A stretch of DNA of 64,000 nt from the NCBI GenBank assembly GCA_938048185.1, contig CALIVT010000026.1:28376-92375 (forward strand). Direction: 5' to 3'. Each line of letters begins with the position of its first letter. Within the stretch, counting starts at the first letter, position 1. The stretch comes from an uncultured Arenicella sp. GTDB lineage: Bacteria; Pseudomonadota; Gammaproteobacteria; Arenicellales; Arenicellaceae. Made by a program: the position numbers and the translations under genes. The notes beneath the pieces are model-generated. The model had not been told where the DNA came from, ran no database searches, and was given only the letters and a program-made list of their open reading frames with translations. This document shows positions 9,112 through 16,842 of the stretch, piece by piece.

Positions 9112-9262
9112 CATTTTGATATTATAAAGCGCTAAGGCGGCATTATCTACCCGAGGTCTTCGTCGTTAGTCCGACCGTCTATTAAAGGCTTTTTACCGAC
9201 GGCACTAGCAGGCTTTTTCACCGATATTACTTATTCACCGACCTAACTTAGGTACTAAATTT

Positions 9263-12200
9263 TTAGCGCAACGGTAGGGTAGGGTCACCTAAGTACGCCC
9301 AGTTATCCAGCATGTCATTTCCTTTTGCCATCTCATTCTTAGCTTTCATGATGGCTTCTCCGACTGTGGCCGACGTACTGGTTTGGCGCAGGTAACGTTC
9401 GGCGAAAATACCGTTTTCACGATAATCTCCCAACAATGAGGCGCCCTGAATGGCAACCGCACCTTGCTCGCCTGAGAACAACCACTGGTGCGCCAGAGTA
9501 TTGACACTTGGGTGTTCATAGTTGGTTGTATAACACGCGAGTGGCATAACCAGTGTAGGCTTACCAACGTTCTCTAAGCTTTTAACAAAATTAGTGTCGA
9601 CCACGCCTTGAAAGCCCCAAGATGAGTAACTGCCGTGGCCGGAAAAACTCAGCAGGCTCAGCCCGTCATTTAAGTAGTCATTGATTCGTGATCGCACTTG
9701 TTGTACCGGAGTCTCGAGGGCAGAGTCTGCAATATCTTGCATCACGATTTTGTGCACCGTGTCGATGCCGTTTATTTGTTGCAGTGGTGCGTTTAGATAG
9801 GTGTTCATCTGTTTATCAAAGTCCAAATTGCGTGCGTCGTTTGGCTGTGCAATCAGGACTGCACTTTGATAACTATTGGCGTCTCTATTGGCTTGCCAGT
9901 CTTTATTCTTTTGGACAATGGCGCGTAAATCTTCGATCGAGCGAACTGGCCATCGGCCGATGGCGAAATCGGGTAAGCCGTTACCAGTAAGGTCAGCAAA
10001 AACATTATCAGTCGGCGCAAACTCGTAGAAGTTTACCCGGCGATAATTAGTTGGGATAAAGTTAACGATTTCCTCATTCAGAAAACCAAGATAGTCGTAG
10101 GTATGTCCGCCCACTAATAAGACATTTTGAGTGTCATAGTATTCTCTCGAACGCGCTAAGAAATTGATTAGCGCGCTTGGCGTATTGTTCCCAAAGCCAT
10201 AAGTTTCAACCAAGTCTAACCAATTTACAATCTTAGGTTGATAGCCTTGCTCGAGTTTAAACGCGACGTAGTCGTCGAGCTCAGGGCCAATAAAATTAGG
10301 GTGAGCAACAATCAATAAATCTGTTTGAGTGGTGTGTAATAGGCTCCCGTCTGCGACATTGATCGCGCTGGCTGATGGCCAGGTGTTAGTTGCTGAGACT
10401 GCGTATTGAGTCGTGCCTCGAGAGGCTTTCAGGCTTGGCAATGCCGCGAACCTAAGAGTGCCAGACGCTTGATCTGTGTTAGCGTCAAGCTTTGACAATA
10501 GCCCGCTGTCGGTAAATGCGAACACCGCTGGCGCATTTTGCGGTGCATTCGCGCCTACGTAAACCTGATAGCCTGGGCTCTCGACATCCGCTGGAAAGTA
10601 ATACGTGTCGTGTCCACGGAGTGCCGAGTAGGCTGATAAAACAAGTTTATCAACCATCACAATATCGGCGGCCAGGCCCGTGTCGCCGGGCACCGTAATA
10701 CTGATCTGGTTACCAGTTTGTTTGACTAGGTTTGCCGGTATTTTAATGTGTCGATTGTAGGCAATTAAGCCATCAAAAAGCGCGTCGTCGACCAGCTGAC
10801 CGTTTACCTTAATTTGTATGTGATGGTCGTCTTGCGGCTCGGGAAAGTCTAGGCCACCGACCAATGAAACCTCTAGATAGGCCTCGCGAGTGGTATCAAC
10901 GTCACGTTCAAAGTCCACCGCGTAGTTAACCGAGCTGGGGTTGCCGTAGCTTACGATTCGCGCATCAAACCAAGGCCGGTCAGCATTTAATACCGCCGAG
11001 TATGCTTTGTCCTCGGTCGGAGTTACCGATACCAATGCGTGCTCTGACAACGCAGTACTTGCGTCGACATCAGCATTAAAAAGGCTAGCATCGATTGCTG
11101 AGGCTCGGTTGATACGGAGTTGATACGCGTATTGCTTAAGGTAGGTAGCGTCTTTACCGATTGGTTTTCGAACGTTGAAAATAAGCGCATCGCCGGCGTT
11201 AAAAAAATCGTCATCGCTCACAACGTGTCGTGCTACCGCGTCACCGTTAAGCATCACGGCTAGGCGATCTAACGCTAGGTTCTGCCAATGAGGCACTACC
11301 GCAAGCACCTCTTCAGCGCTTATTTGATGTATGCCGTTGGCCTCAAAATTGAGTGTAAGTACCGTCTGATCAATCCCCAGCTCGCGTTTTTCAAGCCGCA
11401 GTTTTCTTTGTTGACTGACCCGACGCCAACGGTTGCCGACCTTGGAATAGCCTTTTCTGCGCATACGCTGTTCAAAATTTTGGCGCGTTTTAGCCCAGTT
11501 TACCGGTTCGCTGTTTGACGCCTCGCCGTAGTCAACACCTGTTTCAAACGGACCATAGAATTCTTCGTAGCCGGTATTGTCAACGCTGGAAATGCCGAAG
11601 CGGCGAATGGTGTTGTATTGTTGACGGTTTAAACGAACCGTATGACTGTATTCGCTTAAAAGTGCCGTGTCCCTAGGTTGCCCTGGAACCAATCGTTTGT
11701 TTAACTGCTCCCAACCACTCTCGGTTTCGCCCCACAGATGAAAGCCTAAGTGGAATATCTCGGCGCTAGTTTCCCAGTTAAACGTGGTCTTGCGACCCAC
11801 TTGTTGCACTCGAGCTTTACTCAATGTAACCGGTGTTGTGAAAGTAGAGCTGAATGCCAGGACTGAAATTTCTTCGTCAATGTGATTACGCTCTGTATCG
11901 CTAACGCGGTCTTCGTCAAACGTAAAGATAGCTTCGGTGGCATTCTGGCTGACAAGCCGCAGAAAGCCGCCGTTATTGCCGCGTCGAGATCGGTGCCCAC
12001 CCAGCACCACGGGTGTACTGCTAAAGCAGTTGGGGGCAAAGGTTGCGCCTTCGCCAGAAGACGCACCGTTGTCGTGTCCATCAACATTGTCGCCAAAGGT
12101 TGCATTAAATAGCACCGATGCTGGGCCGCCCAAAGACGACAGGTCAAGTTCTTGGCAGCCGCCGCGCTCAACCGCCAAGTGGCAGATGTTTTCGCCATTG

Positions 12201-13027
12201 TTGATGACGCCGTTGCCGGCTTCCATGCGATCTAGACTGACGCTATAACCTGCTGCGCTCAGCGATCCGTTGCCGACAGCAGCGACAAGGGTTTCGGGCT
12301 CACCACCTGGGATAGTTGCGCTGCCTGCAAGCGTATTATTGGTTGACGCGATCTGTGTCAATAACGCTGGAGGTGACGAAAAAGCTGGGCTAAAGCTGAT
12401 GTTCTGGAAGCTTTGAGTTTGGCCCGTCGCGAGTGCGCAGTTCGTGCACCTTGGGCCAAATACTTGATTGTTTACAAAATTGCAGCGTGATTGAAATTGC
12501 ACACTCCCGCCGCCGACTAAGGGTACGCTGGTTGAGCCGTTTTGGATTGCAATGTAGTTGAAGCTAACTGAAGGCGCGTCTCGATCTTCATTGAACGGTT
12601 CTAAACACGCGGCGTCAAACCCAAGGTTGTCGATATTACGGATCCGCATGACACAAGGATCATCAGCGGCGCCTGCGCCAAATTCAGGTGTCATTGGGAA
12701 GACGTTGGGCACCGTGCCCGGCGCAAATGGGGTGGAGAAAGTGATCCGCGTGAACGGTGACAGCGTGGTTGCCGTTGGCGTTGAAATTGCCGGTAAAACA
12801 GCGGTATCGACCAGAATAGAGGCAGATTGCGCATAGGATGTATGCGCCGTGCCCGCGATCATTAAGAACAGCAGGCTCAATACTGTATGTCGTAGGCCGG
12901 AATTTAATCTGGACTTTGCCCCGAACTTTGCCCAGTCCTTTGCCCTGTACTTATTGTGATTTACGCTATTACTTTGTAGCGCTAGTGATAATCGTGGCCT
13001 TGATAATAACAATATAATTTCACGCAT
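9263..13027 (-). CDS. Very large secreted gingipain-type (C25) cysteine protease
   Basis: The ATG at 13027 is preferred over an upstream in-frame start at 13075 because a GGGGG run sits correctly before it; this gives 1254 residues. A hydrophobic signal core lies at about 48-62 (SLLFLMIAGTAHTSYAQS), so the n-region is unusually long. The first 400 residues are a Cys-containing beta-rich region with no firm assignment. The middle resembles the pro/Ig-like region of C25 proteins. The C-terminal 350 residues form the peptidase domain. The catalytic His is in SFSGHGSYSSWGF (about residue 1131) and the catalytic Cys in MPLACYTTNYEHP (about 1165). It is divergent from the DUF4097 gene. No type IX sorting domain is visible at the C-terminus. 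Confidence 0.85.
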   Translation of the reverse strand: MREIILLLSRPRLSLALQSNSVNHNKYRAKDWAKFGAKSRLNSGLRHTVLSLLFLMIAGTAHTSYAQSASILVDTAVLPAISTPTATTLSPFTRITFSTPFAPGTVPNVFPMTPEFGAGAADDPCVMRIRNIDNLGFDAACLEPFNEDRDAPSVSFNYIAIQNGSTSVPLVGGGSVQFQSRCNFVNNQVFGPRCTNCALATGQTQSFQNISFSPAFSSPPALLTQIASTNNTLAGSATIPGGEPETLVAAVGNGSLSAAGYSVSLDRMEAGNGVINNGENICHLAVERGGCQELDLSSLGGPASVLFNATFGDNVDGHDNGASSGEGATFAPNCFSSTPVVLGGHRSRRGNNGGFLRLVSQNATEAIFTFDEDRVSDTERNHIDEEISVLAFSSTFTTPVTLSKARVQQVGRKTTFNWETSAEIFHLGFHLWGETESGWEQLNKRLVPGQPRDTALLSEYSHTVRLNRQQYNTIRRFGISSVDNTGYEEFYGPFETGVDYGEASNSEPVNWAKTRQNFEQRMRRKGYSKVGNRWRRVSQQRKLRLEKRELGIDQTVLTLNFEANGIHQISAEEVLAVVPHWQNLALDRLAVMLNGDAVARHVVSDDDFFNAGDALIFNVRKPIGKDATYLKQYAYQLRINRASAIDASLFNADVDASTALSEHALVSVTPTEDKAYSAVLNADRPWFDARIVSYGNPSSVNYAVDFERDVDTTREAYLEVSLVGGLDFPEPQDDHHIQIKVNGQLVDDALFDGLIAYNRHIKIPANLVKQTGNQISITVPGDTGLAADIVMVDKLVLSAYSALRGHDTYYFPADVESPGYQVYVGANAPQNAPAVFAFTDSGLLSKLDANTDQASGTLRFAALPSLKASRGTTQYAVSATNTWPSASAINVADGSLLHTTQTDLLIVAHPNFIGPELDDYVAFKLEQGYQPKIVNWLDLVETYGFGNNTPSALINFLARSREYYDTQNVLLVGGHTYDYLGFLNEEIVNFIPTNYRRVNFYEFAPTDNVFADLTGNGLPDFAIGRWPVRSIEDLRAIVQKNKDWQANRDANSYQSAVLIAQPNDARNLDFDKQMNTYLNAPLQQINGIDTVHKIVMQDIADSALETPVQQVRSRINDYLNDGLSLLSFSGHGSYSSWGFQGVVDTNFVKSLENVGKPTLVMPLACYTTNYEHPSVNTLAHQWLFSGEQGAVAIQGASLLGDYRENGIFAERYLRQTSTSATVGEAIMKAKNEMAKGNDMLDNWAYLGDPTLPLR

Positions 13028-13371
13028 ATTAATTCCCCCGATGACGTTAACCCCGTTATTTAAAGAAATCGTCATAAGATGCCGTTTCTTTACCGCTAAA
13101 TACTAACGTATTCGACATGAGATCTATGCTCAGACGCCTTTGAGGCGAGAAAAATTCACATAAATCCACAGTTTTTGATGCTCATAGGCTGGCGAAATCT
13201 ATAGCTGAGACCTCAATTTATTGGTTTCGCCGCCAAAGCACCCTCAGATGATTCTGATACCTAGCAGGTTTTTGCTAAAAATTTGAATCCCTTCGCTCGA
13301 TATCTGCATCTAATTAGGGGTAATGAGCGCTGAACGGCGCAGTCAACCAATAAAACTAGTGGAGAAACCCA
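13028..13371. other. Divergent promoter region between protease and DUF4097 genes
   Basis: These 344 bases hold no supportable ORF. A short GCCTTTGAGGC hairpin near 13136-13148 is the only local structure I see. Both flanking genes must be driven from here. Confidence 0.4.
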
Positions 13372-14145
13372 ATGAAGAACCTCGGCAAGATTGTTATTGC
13401 TAGCGCACTTGCGTTAGCGTTTATCGCACTATCTCAGGCAAACACCTCGGTTTCAGAAAACTCGTTCTCGGTAGACCAAGGTGGCACGCTTTATATAGAT
13501 ACTGATTCAGGGTCTATCGAGGTCGAGTCGCATGAACTCGATACGGTAGAGGTCATGGTGCGACGCAAGAGCGACGATCTTGAGGTCGACGTTTCCCAAA
13601 ATGGCAACGACGTCAAAATCAAAGGCACCAGAAAAGGGTTTGGTTTTATGTCATTTGGTAAGTCAGGTGCGCACTTCCTGATTAAGGTGCCTCGACGTTA
13701 CAGCACCGATTTGAGGACCAGTGGCGGTTCTATTGAGCTTGCCGCAATCACGGGTGAGGTTGACGCGTATACGTCAGGAGGCTCGATTACCCTGGGGAAG
13801 ATAGTTGGCGATGTTAAAGTGAAAACGTCAGGTGGTTCGATTAGCGTTGATGAAGTTGTTGGCAACGTTAACGCACATACCTCCGGTGGTAGCGTGAAAG
13901 TGCGTTTTGCAGCACAGCCAACTCAGGATAGTCGACTCACCACCTCGGGTGGCAGTATCACGGCTTACCTCGAGTCCTCGGTCGGGATAAATTTAGACGC
14001 CAAAACAAGCGGTGGACGCGTATCCAGCGAGTTCGCAGTAAAAGGTTTGATCAAACGCACTAAGATAAAGGGTGAAATTAATGGCGGCGGCCCGCAGCTG
14101 ACCCTAAAAACGAGCGGTGGCAGCGTGCGCGTTAAGAAACTGTAA
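13372..14145 (+). CDS. Exported DUF4097-type beta-helix repeat protein
   Basis: A 257-residue protein with a good GTGGAGA ribosome binding site and a signal peptide cleaved near SQA-NT (residue 23). From residue about 35 on it is a succession of short beta repeats, with six or seven occurrences of TSGGSI/TSGGSV (for example DLRTSGGSIELAAITGEV). This is the hallmark of DUF4097/DUF4098 proteins, predicted to form a right-handed beta-solenoid. Envelope location is expected. It often accompanies anti-sigma or stress genes in other genomes, but here stands alone. It is convergent with the next gene, with a 37-base gap. Confidence 0.85.
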   Translation: MKNLGKIVIASALALAFIALSQANTSVSENSFSVDQGGTLYIDTDSGSIEVESHELDTVEVMVRRKSDDLEVDVSQNGNDVKIKGTRKGFGFMSFGKSGAHFLIKVPRRYSTDLRTSGGSIELAAITGEVDAYTSGGSITLGKIVGDVKVKTSGGSISVDEVVGNVNAHTSGGSVKVRFAAQPTQDSRLTTSGGSITAYLESSVGINLDAKTSGGRVSSEFAVKGLIKRTKIKGEINGGGPQLTLKTSGGSVRVKKL

Positions 14146-14182
14146 ACTGGGCCGCTTATAAGTCATCGCGTGAGCTATAGGC

Positions 14183-14938
14183 TTACGCACCGCAACCGCC
14201 GCAGCCACCGCAACCAGAGTCAACGTCGTTGTGTTGTCCGCGGCTATTTCCAGAAGAGCCACCGCTTCCCGCAGAGCCGCAGCCGCCGGATGATCCGCCT
14301 GTTTGCTTATGATTACGAGCGGCTTGAAATAATCTATAGCAAGCGTAGGCCACGAGAAGCACGATTAGTGCGATTAAAACGTCCGCTTCAGCTTCGTTTT
14401 TAACGCAGGCAGCCAACAGTAACGGTAGGGTTGTGATTGCGAGTAGTGCACTTGATGGTTTCTTCACCACAAACTGGCGCGCTGTATTGACTCTAACGAA
14501 CTTATCGGCGTGTTTAAAACGATGCTCTCTGGCTGGCCAAATGTCCGCGGCTGGGCGTTGACCAAAGACCTCGTTGTAGCGTTCTAATGTTGCCTGATAC
14601 TGTGAGCGATATCGCAGCCCCTCAGCGCTTCCGCCTTGGGTTGGGCCGTGATGCAGTGTCTTATTTAATGTGTTTTGACACAGGCCTATCCAGTACGAGT
14701 GGGTATAGGTCAGGTGCAAGTGCCAGACTTGGTCTACTTCATCAGATGGCGTTACCGGCTCACTCGATGTAACAGCTAAGTAAATAAATTTCTTGTACTC
14801 GGCAATGCATCGCTCAGCGAACGCATGAGACCAATTATTTTCCCTGCACAGGCGATCTGCAAACGTTAAGGTGTCTGTTTGAGAGCCGATTTGAAATGCT
14901 GCAATTTTATCAAATAAGTGATTGTCTAATCTTTTCAT
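14183..14938 (-). CDS. Membrane protein with GRDP-like N-terminus and Gly/Cys-rich tail
   Basis: A 251-residue protein. Residues about 1-130 contain the motif PSDEVDQVWHLHLTYTHSYW, as found in glycine-rich-domain-containing proteins and in the TIGR04222-like membrane proteins of bacteria. One or two hydrophobic helices lie at about 163-210 (ALLAITTLPLLLAACV; DVLIALIVLLVAYACYRLF). The C-terminus is low-complexity Gly/Ser and ends in CGGCGGCGA. Function is unknown. The Cys-Gly tail could bind metal, or form disulfides if exported. It sits alone, convergent with the DUF4097 gene. Confidence 0.65.
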   Translation of the reverse strand: MKRLDNHLFDKIAAFQIGSQTDTLTFADRLCRENNWSHAFAERCIAEYKKFIYLAVTSSEPVTPSDEVDQVWHLHLTYTHSYWIGLCQNTLNKTLHHGPTQGGSAEGLRYRSQYQATLERYNEVFGQRPAADIWPAREHRFKHADKFVRVNTARQFVVKKPSSALLAITTLPLLLAACVKNEAEADVLIALIVLLVAYACYRLFQAARNHKQTGGSSGGCGSAGSGGSSGNSRGQHNDVDSGCGGCGGCGA

Positions 14939-15089
14939 GTTTGTTCTTCTTAACGTACTTGCTCGGTGAGTCTCAATGATATTCGAGTACGTACCTTAAT
15001 TCTATTTAGAAAGATCGCGGCTGTTATGTACAGAGTTTGCCGACTACACTGTCGATATTCTTATTTATTGATACAATCGAATTCAGCGT

Positions 15090-15734
15090 ATGAGTAGCAC
15101 CGCAATCGTAGTAGGGGCCACCGGGCTTGTTGGGTCAGAGCTTGTTGACTGTTTAGCCGCGGCCGAGCATATAACTAGCATTGTCACGATCACACGTCGC
15201 GCTATGGCGCACTCGTCTGATAAAGTACGTAACCACGTCGTTGACTTCGAGCGCCTAAGTGATCACGCTGATTTATTGAACGGGGATATGTTGTTCTCTT
15301 GTCTTGGTACGACTCTCAAACAAGCGAAGACTATCGACGCGCAGCGAAAGGTCGACCTTTGGTATCAATACGAGTCTGCTCAATTGGCCGCGAACAATGG
15401 CGTAGCGCATTATTTATTGGTCTCTTCCAGTGGCGCAAGCGCAAAAAGCGTGAGCCCGTATTTGCGGATGAAAGGGGAGTTGGAAGATAAGGTTCAGCGC
15501 TTAGCATTCCCCCATATAAGCATATTTCAACCCTCTCTATTGGTCGGCGATAGGAATCAGCCGCGCCTTGGCGAAGCAGTGGCTGCAATGCTTATGCCAA
15601 CGCTTTGTAAGTTGCCAGGCTTAAGGCGGTACCGCCCAATAAGCGGGTGCGAAGTGGCGAGAAAAATGGTTTCTCAGAGCATTGCACCCAGCGAGAAGTT
15701 CTCGCTGTTTACCTTGGATGAGGTGTTTCTCTAA
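15090..15734 (+). CDS. NAD(P)-binding oxidoreductase, HTATIP2-like
   Basis: A 214-residue protein beginning with a Rossmann nucleotide-binding motif, IVVGATGLVGSELV (residues 6-19). Further family features are LFSCLGTTLKQA (about 69-80), the active-site region VSSSGASAKSVSPYLRMKGELE, and IFQPSLLVGDR. It belongs to the atypical short-chain dehydrogenases near HTATIP2/TIP30 and bacterial YbjT-like proteins. It is cytoplasmic with unknown substrate. No close partner gene on the same strand suggests a pathway. Confidence 0.8.
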   Translation: MSSTAIVVGATGLVGSELVDCLAAAEHITSIVTITRRAMAHSSDKVRNHVVDFERLSDHADLLNGDMLFSCLGTTLKQAKTIDAQRKVDLWYQYESAQLAANNGVAHYLLVSSSGASAKSVSPYLRMKGELEDKVQRLAFPHISIFQPSLLVGDRNQPRLGEAVAAMLMPTLCKLPGLRRYRPISGCEVARKMVSQSIAPSEKFSLFTLDEVFL

Positions 15735-15822
15735 GCACTATTAAAGACTAGTCTGAATGGATTATTGGACAAGTGTTCATATTTTGTTCTAATTTACCTC
15801 ACTATCACAGAGGGGTAGAACC

Positions 15823-16110
15823 ATGAACTCAAATATCAGTGTACTTGAAATTCGACGTGATGTTTTATCGCCTAGAGCATTAGCGTTACTGTCAGAATTT
15901 GCGTTAATCCTTTATCGTTTAAACGGAACCGTCATTGAGGTGAGCTCAAGAAATGCGTTGCGACAGGTTTTCAACAATGCAGAAAAGGTCTCTGAGCCGC
16001 GCTTACGCGAAATTTGCGTCGCTTTGCGTGCTGAATTAATTAGTAAGTACTCAGCTAAGACTATTAATAAGCCCGGCCAAGCCCGCTCGAATGTGCGTAA
16101 CTTCCAATAA
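15823..16110 (+). CDS. Small hypothetical protein
   Basis: A 95-residue cytoplasmic protein with an AGAGGGGTAG ribosome binding site in front of the ATG. It contains a helical N-terminal half (SPRALALLSEFALILYRLNG) and a basic C-terminus. I recognise no family. Its last codons and stop (CGT AAC TTC CAA TAA) are tandemly duplicated directly downstream, which preserves the reading frame end. Confidence 0.5.
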   Translation: MNSNISVLEIRRDVLSPRALALLSEFALILYRLNGTVIEVSSRNALRQVFNNAEKVSEPRLREICVALRAELISKYSAKTINKPGQARSNVRNFQ

Positions 16111-16125
16111 CGTAACTTCCAATAA
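16096..16125 (+). repeat. 15-bp tandem duplication of a gene end
   Basis: The 15 bases encoding the final Arg-Asn-Phe-Gln-stop of the small hypothetical gene are repeated once immediately after the stop codon, so a second in-frame stop follows. Confidence 0.75.
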
Positions 16126-16196
16126 ATAGCCCTAAGCGAAGAATAATAAATAACCCTAAGCGAAGAATAATAAATAGCCCTAAGCGAAGAATAATA
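16121..16196 (+). repeat. 24-bp tandem repeat, three copies
   Basis: Units at about 16121-16141 (shortened), 16142-16165 and 16166-16189 share AATARCCCTAAGCGAAG, followed by a partial AATAATA. On the minus strand the 24-base unit keeps frame and would read as an eight-residue Leu/Phe/Ile repeat, but no gene start supports that. Confidence 0.8.
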
Positions 16197-16325
16197 GTCA
16201 GTCTTAAGCGCCCTGTTTCACCAGACCGACCATCAGGAAACCTTCGTTTAAAATGTACCCTCAAGTCGTCTTGCTCGCGAATACAGCGGTTCACGTTTCC
16301 ACTAATTCACTACACTAAGAATTCA

Positions 16326-16772
16326 CTAAACTAAGAATTCATTGCACAAGGTTCGCTGATAGCATTTGCCATCTTTGAACCAATGCCACGTTCTGGCACG
16401 AGTTTTTTCCATTTGATCTAAGACGATAACCTCGGTAAAGGATGCGCCGGGAACGTCTTTGCGTTGCAGCTCGAGCAAGAAGATGTGATCGCTGGCTTGC
16501 CACCCATATCCATGAAATGCGTCGGTATTCCAATAGAGTCTATTTCCTTGCAGCTCACCGCTAAAACTCATTTCAATTTCACGCTTATCCGGCCACGTGA
16601 AGCGGTTACGTTGTATATAAACGTTCTTACCCGACTCGGGAAAGATACATTCTACGCGACTTTGGTGTTGGTCTATAAGCGTGCCGTTTTGGTCTACGGT
16701 TTGATATTCGCCGTGCCAGATACCTTGATGTTTATAAATAGCCGGCATGAGCTTTTTCAAAGGGTTACTCAT
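16326..16772 (-). CDS. DUF3598-like protein
   Basis: A 148-residue protein with WHGEYQTVDQNG near residue 20, VECIFPESGKNVYIQRNRF and later DQMEKTRARTWHWFKDG. These resemble the lipocalin-like DUF3598 family seen in cyanobacteria and proteobacteria. There is no signal peptide, so it is probably cytoplasmic. Its ATG (16770-16772) abuts a three-copy 15-bp repeat that forms the immediate leader. The downstream gene in the other direction is unrelated. Confidence 0.55.
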   Translation of the reverse strand: MSNPLKKLMPAIYKHQGIWHGEYQTVDQNGTLIDQHQSRVECIFPESGKNVYIQRNRFTWPDKREIEMSFSGELQGNRLYWNTDAFHGYGWQASDHIFLLELQRKDVPGASFTEVIVLDQMEKTRARTWHWFKDGKCYQRTLCNEFLV

Positions 16773-16817
16773 AAGCGCTTCGAAAATAAGTGCTTTGAAA
16801 ACGAGTGCTTCGAAAAA
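16773..16817 (+). repeat. 15-bp tandem repeat, three copies
   Basis: Three units of the form RAGYGCTTYGAAAAN (16773-16787, 16788-16802, 16803-16817) directly precede the DUF3598-like start codon on the minus strand. Confidence 0.7.
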
Positions 16818-16842
16818 GCTCTTGCTTGAATCGGCTTACCGT

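Noticed and set aside
16064..16294. Minus-strand open frame encoding an eight-residue Leu/Ile/Phe repeat
   Set aside because: It is produced by the 24-bp tandem repeat; no ribosome binding site, and it overlaps a supported gene end.
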